DNA of 64,000 bases from Terriglobia bacterium (lineage in GTDB: Bacteria; Acidobacteriota; Terriglobia; Versatilivoradales; Versatilivoraceae): contig JAKUNG010000001.1 in NCBI GenBank assembly GCA_022452285.1, positions 489,711 to 553,710 of the forward strand. Direction: 5' to 3'. Shown here piece by piece: positions 9,813-17,717 of the stretch. A program made the translations under genes and the position numbers. How positions within the stretch are numbered: the first letter of the stretch is position 1; each line of letters starts with the position of its first letter. The notes under the pieces are model-generated. The model was given only the letters and a program-made list of their open reading frames with translations. It searched no databases and was not told the DNA's origin.

Positions 9813-10562
9813 ATGGAACCAACTTCTATATGCCCTGAGTGTGGTGGTAATGGATGGCAAACCCTTCACCTTGAAAACCGCCAGGTAGTGAAGCGTTGCA
9901 AGTGTTTTGAAGATAAAAAAATTCTGCGACTTGTAGAAAAAGCCAATATACCTCCCCGTTATAAAGACTGTTCACTTGAAAATTTCGAGGCCATGACCCC
10001 TAAGCTAAATCTTGCCAAAACAATGGCCAGACAATTTGTTGAAAATTACCCTATGGTGGAATGTGGTCTTCTTATTCTTGGCCCTTGTGGAGTGGGGAAA
10101 ACTCATTTAGCGGTGTCAATTCTTCAAGCTCTAGTACATGACCATGGAATAAGTTGTCTTTTCTATGATTTTCGTGAGCTTTTAAAAGAGATTCAAAACT
10201 CTTATAACACTGTTGTCAAAACTAATGAATGGCAAATTCTTGAACCCGTATTGCAATCAGAAGTGTTAGTTCTAGATGATTTAGGGTCTGAACGACCAAC
10301 TGATTGGGTAAGGGACACTTTTGCCTACATAATCAATCACCGTTACAACCAAAAACGTACAACTTTACTTACTTCCAACTTTGGGGATCAAGAAACAGAA
10401 CATGGAATACTTAATGATGGTCATAGGGTTAACAATGAAGAAAACCTTGCTGACCGTATAGGCTACCGTCTTCGTTCTCGTCTTTACGAAATGTGTAAAG
10501 TAATTAAGATTGCAGGGAGTGATTTTCGAATTGAAGTAAAACAAGCACAATATCAGTTCTGA
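9813..10562 (+). CDS. DnaC/IstB-like AAA+ ATPase with N-terminal Cys cluster
   Basis: 249 residues. The N-terminus carries CPECGGNGW (Cys7, Cys10) and CKC (Cys29, Cys31), a likely zinc-binding knuckle. The AAA+ core has Walker A GPCGVGKTH at 90-98, Walker B VLVLDDLG at 153-160, and a sensor-like TTLLTSNF at 185-192. This is the architecture of helicase loaders (DnaC, DnaI) and of the transposition helper IstB. With no IstA transposase or terminal repeats nearby, a chromosomal helicase-loader role is more likely than a mobile one. It lies downstream of dnaK but far enough away to have its own promoter. Which helicase it serves is unknown. Confidence 0.82.
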   Translation: MEPTSICPECGGNGWQTLHLENRQVVKRCKCFEDKKILRLVEKANIPPRYKDCSLENFEAMTPKLNLAKTMARQFVENYPMVECGLLILGPCGVGKTHLAVSILQALVHDHGISCLFYDFRELLKEIQNSYNTVVKTNEWQILEPVLQSEVLVLDDLGSERPTDWVRDTFAYIINHRYNQKRTTLLTSNFGDQETEHGILNDGHRVNNEENLADRIGYRLRSRLYEMCKVIKIAGSDFRIEVKQAQYQF

Positions 10563-10565
10563 GAG

Positions 10566-10579
10566 GGACTACACAGTCC
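10566..10579 (+). terminator. Small hairpin after the DnaC-like gene
   Basis: GGACT at 10566-10570, loop ACAC, AGTCC at 10575-10579, four bases after the stop codon, followed by ATTCTATT. The stem is perfect but only five pairs long and lacks a real T tract, so it is a weak termination candidate. Confidence 0.25.
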
Positions 10580-10764
10580 ATTCTATTAGATCCTGTAACA
10601 TATGTGATTTTGCTATATCCCAAGTAGTAAAATCTAAAATACTCTCTAAAATCACAGTAGGTGTTTTAGCAAGCCTAAATCACCCTAACTGACAAAGTGA
10701 TTTAACTTGTTTTAACAATTTAATCTTTGTTTTTCCGCTTAAATAGGTCTTCTAAAGGAAAGCA

Positions 10765-12246
10765 TTAGAATTTGCGCGACCATTGTAAAGGCCAACGTTC
10801 AATTACTACTTTTTTCTCAGTGTAGAAATCGATGGCATCACGCCCTTGCCCGTGCAGTACCCCTAGAAAACTATCTTTCCAACCACAAAAAGGGAAATAA
10901 GCCATTGGAGCGGCTACTCCAATATTTATCCCTACGTTTCCAGCTGGAATTTCATAGCGAAATTTACGTGCAGCAGCTCCATTTCTGGTAAAAATAGAAG
11001 CTGCATTTCCATAAGGGCTGTTACTAACGATTTCAATGGCCTGTTCAATAGTGTTAGTGTGTGTGAGACTGAGAACTGGACCAAAGATTTCTGTTTGGGA
11101 AATTGAATTTTCTGGAGCAACTTCATCCAAAATTGTTGGGTTTAAAAAATGTCCATTTTCATAATTTAAAATTTCTGTTCCACGTCCATCTAACAGTATC
11201 TTAGCTCCATCTGAAGCTCCTTGTTCAATCAGTTTTTCAATTCGTTTCTTGCTATCCCTACTTACAACCGGACCCATTTGCACATCTTCTTCAAGACCAT
11301 AGCCCACCTTAATCGAATCAGCCATTTCGGAAATGGCTTGAGTAAAAGTTTCTCTTGCATCTCCTACAGTTACTGCCATTGAAACAGCTAGACATCTTTG
11401 TCCAGCACAACCAAAAGCACTATCACTAATGATTTGGGTTGTAGTCGACATGTCAGCGTCGGGTAGGATTACAACATGATTTTTAGCACCACCTTGACAC
11501 TGTACTCGCTTTCCATTTCTCGCTGAACGCTCATAGACTTTTTTTGCAACAGAGGTGGACCCAACAAAACTAATGGCCTTGACATCAGGGTGATCAAGAA
11601 GGCAATCAACAACTTCGCTACCACCATTAACAAGATTAACTACGCCTGCGGGTAGATTGAGTTGTTGAATGAGACCAAAAATTCGTTTCATTGTCAGAGG
11701 AACTCTTTCAGAGGGCTTTAGCACAAAAGTATTACCACAGGCTAAAGCATAAGGTAAAAACCACAATGGGATCATCGAGGGGAAATTAAATGGCGTGACT
11801 GCTGCAACGACACCTAAAGGTTGACGGATCATACTCTCATCAATTCCATGGGCCACATCTTCAAGATTGTACCCTTGCATTAGTGTAGGAATTCCACAAG
11901 CAACCTCAACATTTTCAATACCCCTGCGCAGCTCACCTCGAGACTCAGATAAAGTTTTACCGTGCTCTAAAGTTGTTATGCGAGCAATCTCATCAAAATC
12001 TTCTTCTAAAAGTTGCTTGAGTTTAAATAGATATTGAATACGTTCCTCAGGTGGAGTTGCACGCCACGAAGGGAAAGCCTTTGCTGCGGCTTGCACCGCA
12101 CTTGAAGCATCAGCCATTTTACCTAATGAATTATTAGCCAGCACCTCACACGTTGCTGGATTAGCAATACTTAGATATTCAGTACCACTTGAACTACTCC
12201 ATTTACCATTTATAAAGTTAGGAACTTCTTTGCCATCTATCATCAA
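10765..12246 (-). CDS. mmsA: Methylmalonate-semialdehyde dehydrogenase (CoA-acylating)
   Basis: 493 residues, the usual length. Family marks of the acylating enzyme are present: [21 protein letters not shown] at 125-145, the aldehyde dehydrogenase core [12 protein letters not shown] at 151-162, [15 protein letters not shown] at 227-241, the catalytic Cys285 in AGQRC, and the C-terminal [15 protein letters not shown] plus [14 protein letters not shown] block that separates this group from other aldehyde dehydrogenases. It converts methylmalonate or malonate semialdehyde with CoA and NAD+ to propionyl-CoA or acetyl-CoA, in valine or inositol breakdown. No iol or valine-pathway genes lie beside it. 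Two consecutive Met codons open the frame; either could be used. Confidence 0.93.
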   Translation of the reverse strand: MMIDGKEVPNFINGKWSSSSGTEYLSIANPATCEVLANNSLGKMADASSAVQAAAKAFPSWRATPPEERIQYLFKLKQLLEEDFDEIARITTLEHGKTLSESRGELRRGIENVEVACGIPTLMQGYNLEDVAHGIDESMIRQPLGVVAAVTPFNFPSMIPLWFLPYALACGNTFVLKPSERVPLTMKRIFGLIQQLNLPAGVVNLVNGGSEVVDCLLDHPDVKAISFVGSTSVAKKVYERSARNGKRVQCQGGAKNHVVILPDADMSTTTQIISDSAFGCAGQRCLAVSMAVTVGDARETFTQAISEMADSIKVGYGLEEDVQMGPVVSRDSKKRIEKLIEQGASDGAKILLDGRGTEILNYENGHFLNPTILDEVAPENSISQTEIFGPVLSLTHTNTIEQAIEIVSNSPYGNAASIFTRNGAAARKFRYEIPAGNVGINIGVAAPMAYFPFCGWKDSFLGVLHGQGRDAIDFYTEKKVVIERWPLQWSRKF

Positions 12247-12412
12247 AGCACCGTCCTGTTTAATAAGATTCTCATTGATTTTATTGCCTTTTTGATACTA
12301 TATCAGATAAATGACAGTCAACTCTAATTAGAAGAATATTTCTTTTATAATCTTCTCTCACTGCCATTTATTCTATTAGTTAGGACCGCAATTGTGGAAT
12401 CAACATTTCCAG

Positions 12413-12441
12413 TTGACTAAAAATGATCCCATTTTTATACT
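12413..12441 (+). promoter_or_regulatory. Sigma-70-type promoter of carD
   Basis: TTGACT at 12413-12418, 17-base spacer, TATACT at 12436-12441. Each hexamer matches the consensus in five of six positions. Predicted start near 12448 leaves a leader of about 34 bases before the carD ATG. Confidence 0.55.
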
Positions 12442-12481
12442 TAGAGGTTAGTCTTTTCTCACCTTTCTACACTTGACGTAA

Positions 12482-12994
12482 ATGGTTAATAATTCAAAAA
12501 ATAACTTTGTAGTTGGCGAAAGTGTTATTTATCCAAATCATGGCATTGGAATTATTGAACAAGTTGACCATCGCAAGGAGTCTGGTCGAGAAGAATCATT
12601 TTATCATTTAAGGATTACTGCAAATAATTTAATGGTCATGATCCCCTCAACCAATGCCCTAGACGTCGGTCTTCGAAGATTAATCAAGAAAGGTGAAGTT
12701 AATAAGGTACTCTTACACCTAAAAGAAACAAAAATTAATAGTGCCCCGGATTGGAAAAATCGGTTTAAAGAAAATTCTGAAAAAATGAGAACAGGTCTAA
12801 TTTTTGAAGTAGCTGACGTATTGAAAAGCTTATACCAACTCAGCAGTAACCGTATCTTGTCATTCCGTGAAAAAAAGATGTTGGATCGAGCTAGGCATCT
12901 TGTTGTAAGCGAAGTTGCTACTGTTTCTAGAGTCTCTGAAGACAAGGCAGGGAAACTGATTGATCAAGCTTTACTCCAACAAATGGGTCCCTAG
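12482..12994 (+). CDS. carD: CarD-family transcriptional regulator
   Basis: 170 residues. The N-terminal RNA-polymerase interaction domain reads VGESVIYPNHGIGIIEQV at 11-28, matching the CarD/TRCF Tudor-like fold (FxxGDxVVYPxHGVGxI pattern). An all-helical C-terminal domain follows with the family-typical LSFREKKMLDRARHLVVSEVA segment near 125-145. CarD binds the RNA polymerase beta subunit and DNA upstream of the -10 and stabilises open complexes, often at rRNA and other housekeeping promoters. The length is standard. It is preceded by a good sigma-70 promoter and converges on the HNH endonuclease gene. Which promoters it controls here cannot be read. Confidence 0.93.
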   Translation: MVNNSKNNFVVGESVIYPNHGIGIIEQVDHRKESGREESFYHLRITANNLMVMIPSTNALDVGLRRLIKKGEVNKVLLHLKETKINSAPDWKNRFKENSEKMRTGLIFEVADVLKSLYQLSSNRILSFREKKMLDRARHLVVSEVATVSRVSEDKAGKLIDQALLQQMGP

Positions 12995-13122
12995 AACCTT
13001 GGCCATCATAAAAACTAATTACACATAAAAATTTTCCCTAGACACTGATTAGTTCTTTTTAAAACATTAGGTTTTAAGCTCAATCTTAGTGAGGGTTTCT
13101 ACTCTGGAAAAGATCCTTATAT

Positions 13123-13650
13123 TCAAGTCTCTAATTCTACATTCCAGTACATATAATCACGCCAAGTATCAGGAGCATTCCTGAAAATTAATCTCAAGTT
13201 AAGACTGGGTACCCATCTAGGCTTAATTGGCCTCTTGATTAAATGTATTCCAGCTTCTCTAGGAGTTCTTCCACCCTTTTTCCGATTACAATCTGTGCAT
13301 GCTGTAACAATATTTTCCCACTTCTTACTTCCTCCCCTAGATACCGGAATTACGTGGTCAAAAGTCAGTTGATGATGAGCTGGAGAAACTCCACAATACT
13401 GACAACTATAGTTGTCCCGAGCATAAATGTTTGCCCTAGAAAACTTAACCATTCGGTCTGGTTTAACTCTAACATACTTTAAAAGACGAATAACTGAAGG
13501 CAACTTAACAGAAAAGGTAACACTATGAATTCGTCTAGAATATTCTTCAACAACTTCTACTTTTCCTGCAAACAACATCGTTATCGCTCGCTGCCAGCTA
13601 ACCACTTTTAGTGGCTCAAAGGATGAGTTTAAAAGGAGAGTACTTTCCAT
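13123..13650 (-). CDS. HNH endonuclease
   Basis: 175 residues. The HNH site is intact: Cys83-x2-Cys86 (CQYC), FDHVIPVSRGG with Asp98-His99, WENIVTACTDCNRKKG with Asn113 and Cys118-x2-Cys121. The four Cys form the structural zinc site, and His99 with the Asn/His positions form the beta-beta-alpha metal nuclease. The N-terminal LLLNSSFEPLKVVSWQRAITMLFAGKV block marks the stand-alone chromosomal HNH family found widely in bacteria, whose cellular job is not established. It lies 59 bases downstream of tRNA-Val on the same strand and could be read from the same promoter. Nothing indicates an intron or homing element. Confidence 0.9.
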   Translation of the reverse strand: MESTLLLNSSFEPLKVVSWQRAITMLFAGKVEVVEEYSRRIHSVTFSVKLPSVIRLLKYVRVKPDRMVKFSRANIYARDNYSCQYCGVSPAHHQLTFDHVIPVSRGGSKKWENIVTACTDCNRKKGGRTPREAGIHLIKRPIKPRWVPSLNLRLIFRNAPDTWRDYMYWNVELET

Positions 13651-13709
13651 GGCACTCTTTTATGAAATTCCCTAATTCTTTAGATATGATTACTATTAAA
13701 CCATCACAA

Positions 13710-13786
13710 TGGTGGGCGCGACCGGGATCGAACCGATGACCTCTACCGTGTCAAGGTAGCGCTCGTACCAACTGAGCTACGCGCCC
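13710..13786 (-). tRNA. tRNA-Val (anticodon GAC)
   Basis: A complete cloverleaf on the minus strand: acceptor GGGCGCG / CGCGCCC, D arm GCTC / GAGC, anticodon stem CTACC / GGTAG with loop TTGACAC (anticodon GAC), five-base variable loop, T arm ATCGG-TTCGATC-CCGGT. The discriminator A is followed by an encoded CCA at 13712-13710. GAC reads GUC and GUU valine codons. A consensus-like promoter lies ten bases upstream. Confidence 0.97.
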
Positions 13787-13797
13787 GTCCTAACTTA

Positions 13798-13826
13798 ACA
13801 TAATGGAACATTTGTTAACCTGTCAA
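13798..13826 (-). promoter_or_regulatory. Promoter of tRNA-Val
   Basis: On the minus strand, a perfect TTGACA (complement of 13821-13826), 17-base spacer, and TTATGT (complement of 13798-13803). The predicted start falls a few bases before the mature tRNA 5' end. With an 18-base spacer the -10 would be TATGTT. The spacing to the tRNA makes this convincing. Confidence 0.65.
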
Positions 13827-13985
13827 TGATTTATGCCAATCATTTCTTTTGAATAGAGACATAAACGATCCTAACCAAACGACTGTCATCCAATCAACTA
13901 TGGTAGGATATAATCTTTATAACTAGTTTTAATAGGGAGTCGCAATTTAAACATTCTAAATTGCTTTAGACTGTCTTGTTTAAGT

Positions 13986-14030
13986 AATCCAGTTTCACTC
14001 CCTCAGTATTTTTTAAATCCTAGTTTCACT
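13986..14030 (+). repeat. Direct repeat AATCC(T)AGTTTCACT upstream of the dipeptidase-like gene
   Basis: AATCCAGTTTCACT at 13986-13999 and AATCCTAGTTTCACT at 14016-14030. The AGTTTCACT cores start 31 bases apart, close to three helical turns, and lie 50-95 bases before the start codon. This arrangement suits paired binding of a regulator on one DNA face. The rest of the 13787-14080 gap holds only the tRNA promoter. Confidence 0.4.
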
Positions 14031-14080
14031 AATAATGCTTAACAACAATAAATTTCAATTTAAAGAATAGGATCAATCAT

Positions 14081-15187
14081 ATGTTAATCATTGATGGAGA
14101 TTATCCCATGGCTTTTGGTGCAATGGATTTGAACCGTGACTTAACTCTTCCTATTGAAGAAGTCCGAAAGGCAAAACCCGACCAATTTTCAGTCAATGGC
14201 TGGCCGGATTCTGATACCTTGGCGTCTTTACCGGAAATGAGACACGGCAAAATTGCGGTTGCTCTCGCTAAAATAGTAGCCCGTCATAATCGAATTGGTA
14301 GTCCTCTTTGGGGTTATCGGGGTCCTGAAGTAACATATGCAGCTGCAAGGGCTCAAATGATTTATTACCAAATGCTCGAGATTCAGAATCAAGTTAAAAT
14401 TATTAGAAGCCGTTTAGACTTAACTAATCATCTTCAACTTTGGTCGTCAACTGTTGAACATTCCAATCTCCCTGTAGGGTTGATTATTGGCATTGAAGGT
14501 GCCGACCCTATCCTCCAAAAGGAACAGGTCCAGCAATGGTGGAAAGAAGGTCTCAGAGTTATCAGTCTCTCACATTATGGTATCAGCACCTATTGTCATG
14601 GGACTGGCACCGGAACCACCGGAGGCCTCTTTCCTCCGGCTAAAGTTCTTCTTCGAGAGATGGAGACTAATCGAATAATTTTGGATGTTACTCACGCCTC
14701 AGATGCATCAGCTCGAGAAGCGATGGAACTCTTCAATGGTCCGGTAATAGCAAGTCATCAAAATTGTCGTTCTATAGTGCCGGGTGAACGGCAATTCCCT
14801 GATGACCTACTTACTTCTGTTATTCAAAGAGGTGGAGTTATTGGAGTGTCAATGGATAGCTGGATGTTGTACAAAGGCGGTCGTGATTGGAGTAATCCAC
14901 AACCTCAAACATTCTCTAGAGAGGATATAACCTTGGAAGACTATGTCGACCACATTGATTATATCTGCCAGCTCGCTGGTAATAGTCTGCATGCTGCCAT
15001 TGGCGGAGATACAGACGGACAAGGAGGACGTGCTGGTGCTCCGGCTGAAATTGATACTGTGGCAGACTATCAAAAAATTTCAAAAGTCCTGGAAGATAGG
15101 AACTACTCTAGCGAAGAAATTGCTAATATACTGTACCGAAACTGGCAACGTTTTTTTGAAAATTCACTTCCAGAGGGAAATAGTTAA
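14081..15187 (+). CDS. Peptidase M19 (renal dipeptidase-like) protein with altered metal site
   Basis: 368 residues with the M19 layout: IGIEGAD with Glu139, SLSHYG near 162-167, DVTHAS with His205, IASHQNCRSI with His226, and IGGDTDG with Asp310. These correspond to the bridging Glu, the two later metal His and the substrate Asp of membrane dipeptidase. The N-terminal HxD that completes the binuclear zinc site is replaced by Asp7-Tyr8-Pro9. No signal peptide is seen. The family hydrolyses dipeptides and some beta-lactams; with this change a mononuclear or different hydrolase activity is possible. It begins a plus-strand run of five genes (gaps 36, 33, 115, 74 bases) ending with two PhyH proteins. 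Confidence 0.8.
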   Translation: MLIIDGDYPMAFGAMDLNRDLTLPIEEVRKAKPDQFSVNGWPDSDTLASLPEMRHGKIAVALAKIVARHNRIGSPLWGYRGPEVTYAAARAQMIYYQMLEIQNQVKIIRSRLDLTNHLQLWSSTVEHSNLPVGLIIGIEGADPILQKEQVQQWWKEGLRVISLSHYGISTYCHGTGTGTTGGLFPPAKVLLREMETNRIILDVTHASDASAREAMELFNGPVIASHQNCRSIVPGERQFPDDLLTSVIQRGGVIGVSMDSWMLYKGGRDWSNPQPQTFSREDITLEDYVDHIDYICQLAGNSLHAAIGGDTDGQGGRAGAPAEIDTVADYQKISKVLEDRNYSSEEIANILYRNWQRFFENSLPEGNS

Positions 15188-15223
15188 GAACCGGAACTCG
15201 AAATTGAAATTAGACAGGCCAAT

Positions 15224-16405
15224 ATGTTTAGGATTTCTATTCTTTCAAACTTTACAGTATTAATAATCCTTTTTAATATTTGTTGTGGACCATCCTCAGA
15301 AAAATTAGAACAGCGACAAGGGGCGAATTTAATAATGGATTATTTTGCTTATTTTGGAAGCTACACAGAAGGTACCGCTGCTGGGGAAGGAATTTACCTC
15401 TATCGATTTAACGCTAGAAACGGTGTAATGACTAAGAGTGGGCTTGCAATTAAAGCCTTAAATCCAATGTTTTTGACTGTACATCCTAATCAAAAATATC
15501 TGTATGCGGTCAACTTACATCCAGGTAAAGAAGGACAGGTGAGTGCGTTTAAGATTAATCGAAAAACTGGAAGGCTGAAATTACTAAATCAAGTTTCGGC
15601 TGGTGGTGTCACAAGTTGTTATTTAAGTATTAATAGTGAAGGGAAAATGCTGGCTGTTGCCAATTATAGCAGTGGAAATACTGTCTCTTTCCCAGTCAAT
15701 AAGGACGGGACTGTAGGACAAGCAGCAAGTATTATTCAACATCATGGATCCAGTATAGATCCTAGTTTCCAAGATAGGCCACATGCCCATTCAGCAATCT
15801 TTTCTCCAAATAACCGGTTTGTTATCGCAGCCGATGTTGGCACGGATGAGGTCTATACTTACAGAGCAAATCCAATCACCGCTAAGATTGAACCCCATGA
15901 TCCTTCTGCTACAAAGGTAAAGCCTGGTAGTGGCCCACGCCACTTGGTTTTTCATCCTTCAGGACAATTTTGTTACGTAATTAACGAAGCTGGTAACACA
16001 GTAATTGTTTTTAAATGGATTGAAGAGACCGGCGTACTGGAAAAAATGCAGATGATAGCCACAGTTCCCTTAGATTTTAAAGGTACAAGTCATACTGCTG
16101 AAATTGTAGTCCACCCTTCCGGAAAATTCCTTTTTGGGTCTAACCGTGGACATGACTCTATTGTTGTATTCTCCATTGATCCCATCAGTGGAATCCTCAC
16201 AACCGTAGAATATCAATCTAGTGAAGGTAACTTCCCTACCAATTTTAATCTTGATCCGACGGGAAGTTTTCTATTTGCTGCAAATGAAAGAAGTGATTCG
16301 GTTGTCACATTTTCAGTAAATCAAGATTCTGGCCATCTTACTCCTACAAAACAGGTTTTAACTATTCCCAATCCGGCATGTTTACGATGGGTTCCATTCC
16401 AGTGA
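15224..16405 (+). CDS. Lactonase-type seven-bladed beta-propeller (YbhE/Pgl family)
   Basis: 393 residues. An N-terminal hydrophobic stretch (residues 5-21, ending NICCG) looks like a secretion signal, perhaps a lipoprotein although the lipobox is poor. An internal Met at about residue 38 would give a cytoplasmic form that starts right at the propeller (YFAYFGSYTEG). The body has the family motifs NPMFLTVHPNQKYLYAVN, RPHAHSAIFSPNNRFVIAADVGTDEV, SGPRHLVFHPSGQFCYVINE and HTAEIVVHPSGKFLFGSNRG. Members hydrolyse 6-phosphogluconolactone or related lactones; a secreted version would act on other lactones. It lies 36 bases after the M19 gene and 33 before the sialidase, so is probably co-transcribed. 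Confidence 0.83.
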   Translation: MFRISILSNFTVLIILFNICCGPSSEKLEQRQGANLIMDYFAYFGSYTEGTAAGEGIYLYRFNARNGVMTKSGLAIKALNPMFLTVHPNQKYLYAVNLHPGKEGQVSAFKINRKTGRLKLLNQVSAGGVTSCYLSINSEGKMLAVANYSSGNTVSFPVNKDGTVGQAASIIQHHGSSIDPSFQDRPHAHSAIFSPNNRFVIAADVGTDEVYTYRANPITAKIEPHDPSATKVKPGSGPRHLVFHPSGQFCYVINEAGNTVIVFKWIEETGVLEKMQMIATVPLDFKGTSHTAEIVVHPSGKFLFGSNRGHDSIVVFSIDPISGILTTVEYQSSEGNFPTNFNLDPTGSFLFAANERSDSVVTFSVNQDSGHLTPTKQVLTIPNPACLRWVPFQ

Positions 16406-16438
16406 GCGGATTCAACTTTGAAAGAGGTTTAAAGTAAA

Positions 16439-17602
16439 ATGAAAAAGACCGTAAGTGTCTTGCTATTAGCTGTCATTTCCCTGACCTTCTTTTCCTGTGA
16501 AATTAGAAAATTCGTTCCTGGTAAATCATTTTTCGAACAAACCGATGTTTTTGTAGCTGGCCAAGATGGTATTGCTGAATATCGCATTCCCGTTTTACTT
16601 ACTTCAAATCAAGGAACCTTATTGGCATTTTGTGATGCCCGTGTTGATAAACCCGGAGACTCCCCTAATAACATCGATCTTGTCATGAAACGAAGTACCG
16701 ACAATGGTAAAACCTGGGGGCCGTTGCGTGTATTACTAGATGCGGGAGAAGGTGGTACAGTAGATTCTTGTGGATTAGTTGATAGAAAAACTGGGACCCT
16801 CTGGGTTTTTACCGTTTATTGCCCAGTTGGAATTGGAACTAAGAATGCTAAGTCAGGTATTTCTGGATCTACTTTTATGTACTGGGCTATCAAGAGTGAT
16901 GACGATGGTCAAACTTGGTCTGATCCCATTGATATAACAGCTATGATAAAAAAACCAGAATGGCGTGCTGGATCTCCTGGCCCCGGGAAAGGATTACAAC
17001 TTAAAAATGGACGACTGATCATCCCTAAATACTATAGAAGTACAGATGATTCTTCAGATTCAACTTCCCACATAGTTTTTAGTGACGATCATGGAAAATC
17101 GTGGGAACTAGGAGGAGAAGCGCAATCCCAAGAGAAAACCAATGAATCTCAGATAGTTGAGTTATCAGATGGCAGGTTATTACTGAATATGCGTGGAGAA
17201 TCTGGAAACTTTAGAAAAGTTGCTAGAAGCTCTGACAAAGGACTAAGCTGGTCGAAAGTAACAAATGACATGACACTAATTGATTCACGCTGTCAGGCGA
17301 GTTTATTAAATTTCACTGACAATACTAACTACCAAAAAAATAGGATTTTGTTCTCCAACCCTGCCAGTACCAAACGGGAAAAAATGACGATTCGTCTCAG
17401 TTATGACGATGGATGGACTTGGCCAGCAGAAAGACAACTTTACGCCGGACCTTCTGCATATTCCTGTCTGACAATTTTATCCGATATGACCATTGGATGC
17501 CTCTACGAACGTGGCCAACAAGGACCTTATGAAAAAATCACTTTTGCTCGAGTCAACCTTGAGTGGCTCACCAAGGGAAAAGACAGCTTAACGCCTAAAT
17601 GA
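16439..17602 (+). CDS. Exo-alpha-sialidase (BNR/Asp-box, GH33-like)
   Basis: 387 residues. A signal peptide ends in FFSC with Cys20, so it may be a lipoprotein exported to the envelope. The sialidase hallmarks are present: YRIP with Arg49, CDAR at 65-68, five Asp-boxes (STDNGKTW at 86, SDDDGQTW at 153, SDDHGKSW at 215, SSDKGLSW at 264, SYDDGWTW at 321), ESQIVELSDGRLLLNMR with Glu236 and Arg252, and Tyr341 paired with Glu357 in CLYERG as the nucleophile pair. It would release terminal sialic acid, or a related nonulosonate, from glycans outside the cell. Shine-Dalgarno AGAGG precedes the ATG. No nan catabolic genes are in the window. Confidence 0.88.
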   Translation: MKKTVSVLLLAVISLTFFSCEIRKFVPGKSFFEQTDVFVAGQDGIAEYRIPVLLTSNQGTLLAFCDARVDKPGDSPNNIDLVMKRSTDNGKTWGPLRVLLDAGEGGTVDSCGLVDRKTGTLWVFTVYCPVGIGTKNAKSGISGSTFMYWAIKSDDDGQTWSDPIDITAMIKKPEWRAGSPGPGKGLQLKNGRLIIPKYYRSTDDSSDSTSHIVFSDDHGKSWELGGEAQSQEKTNESQIVELSDGRLLLNMRGESGNFRKVARSSDKGLSWSKVTNDMTLIDSRCQASLLNFTDNTNYQKNRILFSNPASTKREKMTIRLSYDDGWTWPAERQLYAGPSAYSCLTILSDMTIGCLYERGQQGPYEKITFARVNLEWLTKGKDSLTPK

Positions 17603-17645
17603 AACTTTTGATTATTTTGTCTCAGAAAACTAATTAATCTCATTA

Positions 17646-17670
17646 ATACACAAAGTATAATTTTTTTTTT
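17646..17670 (+). terminator. Possible terminator after the sialidase gene
   Basis: A short stem ATAC / GTAT (17646-17649 and 17655-17658) is followed by ten T at 17661-17670. The stem is too small to be convincing, but the T run sits in the expected place between the sialidase and the next gene. Confidence 0.25.
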
Positions 17671-17717
17671 GGATTTTGATACAATTTTGTTATTGACTAT
17701 AAATTAAGAGGTCACCG

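Noticed and set aside
9813-10562. IS21-type insertion sequence (IstB)
   Set aside because: There is no IstA gene, inverted ends or target duplication; a helicase-loader homologue fits better.
13123-13650. HNH homing endonuclease or restriction system
   Set aside because: No intron, intein or methylase is near; the sequence fits the common stand-alone HNH family.
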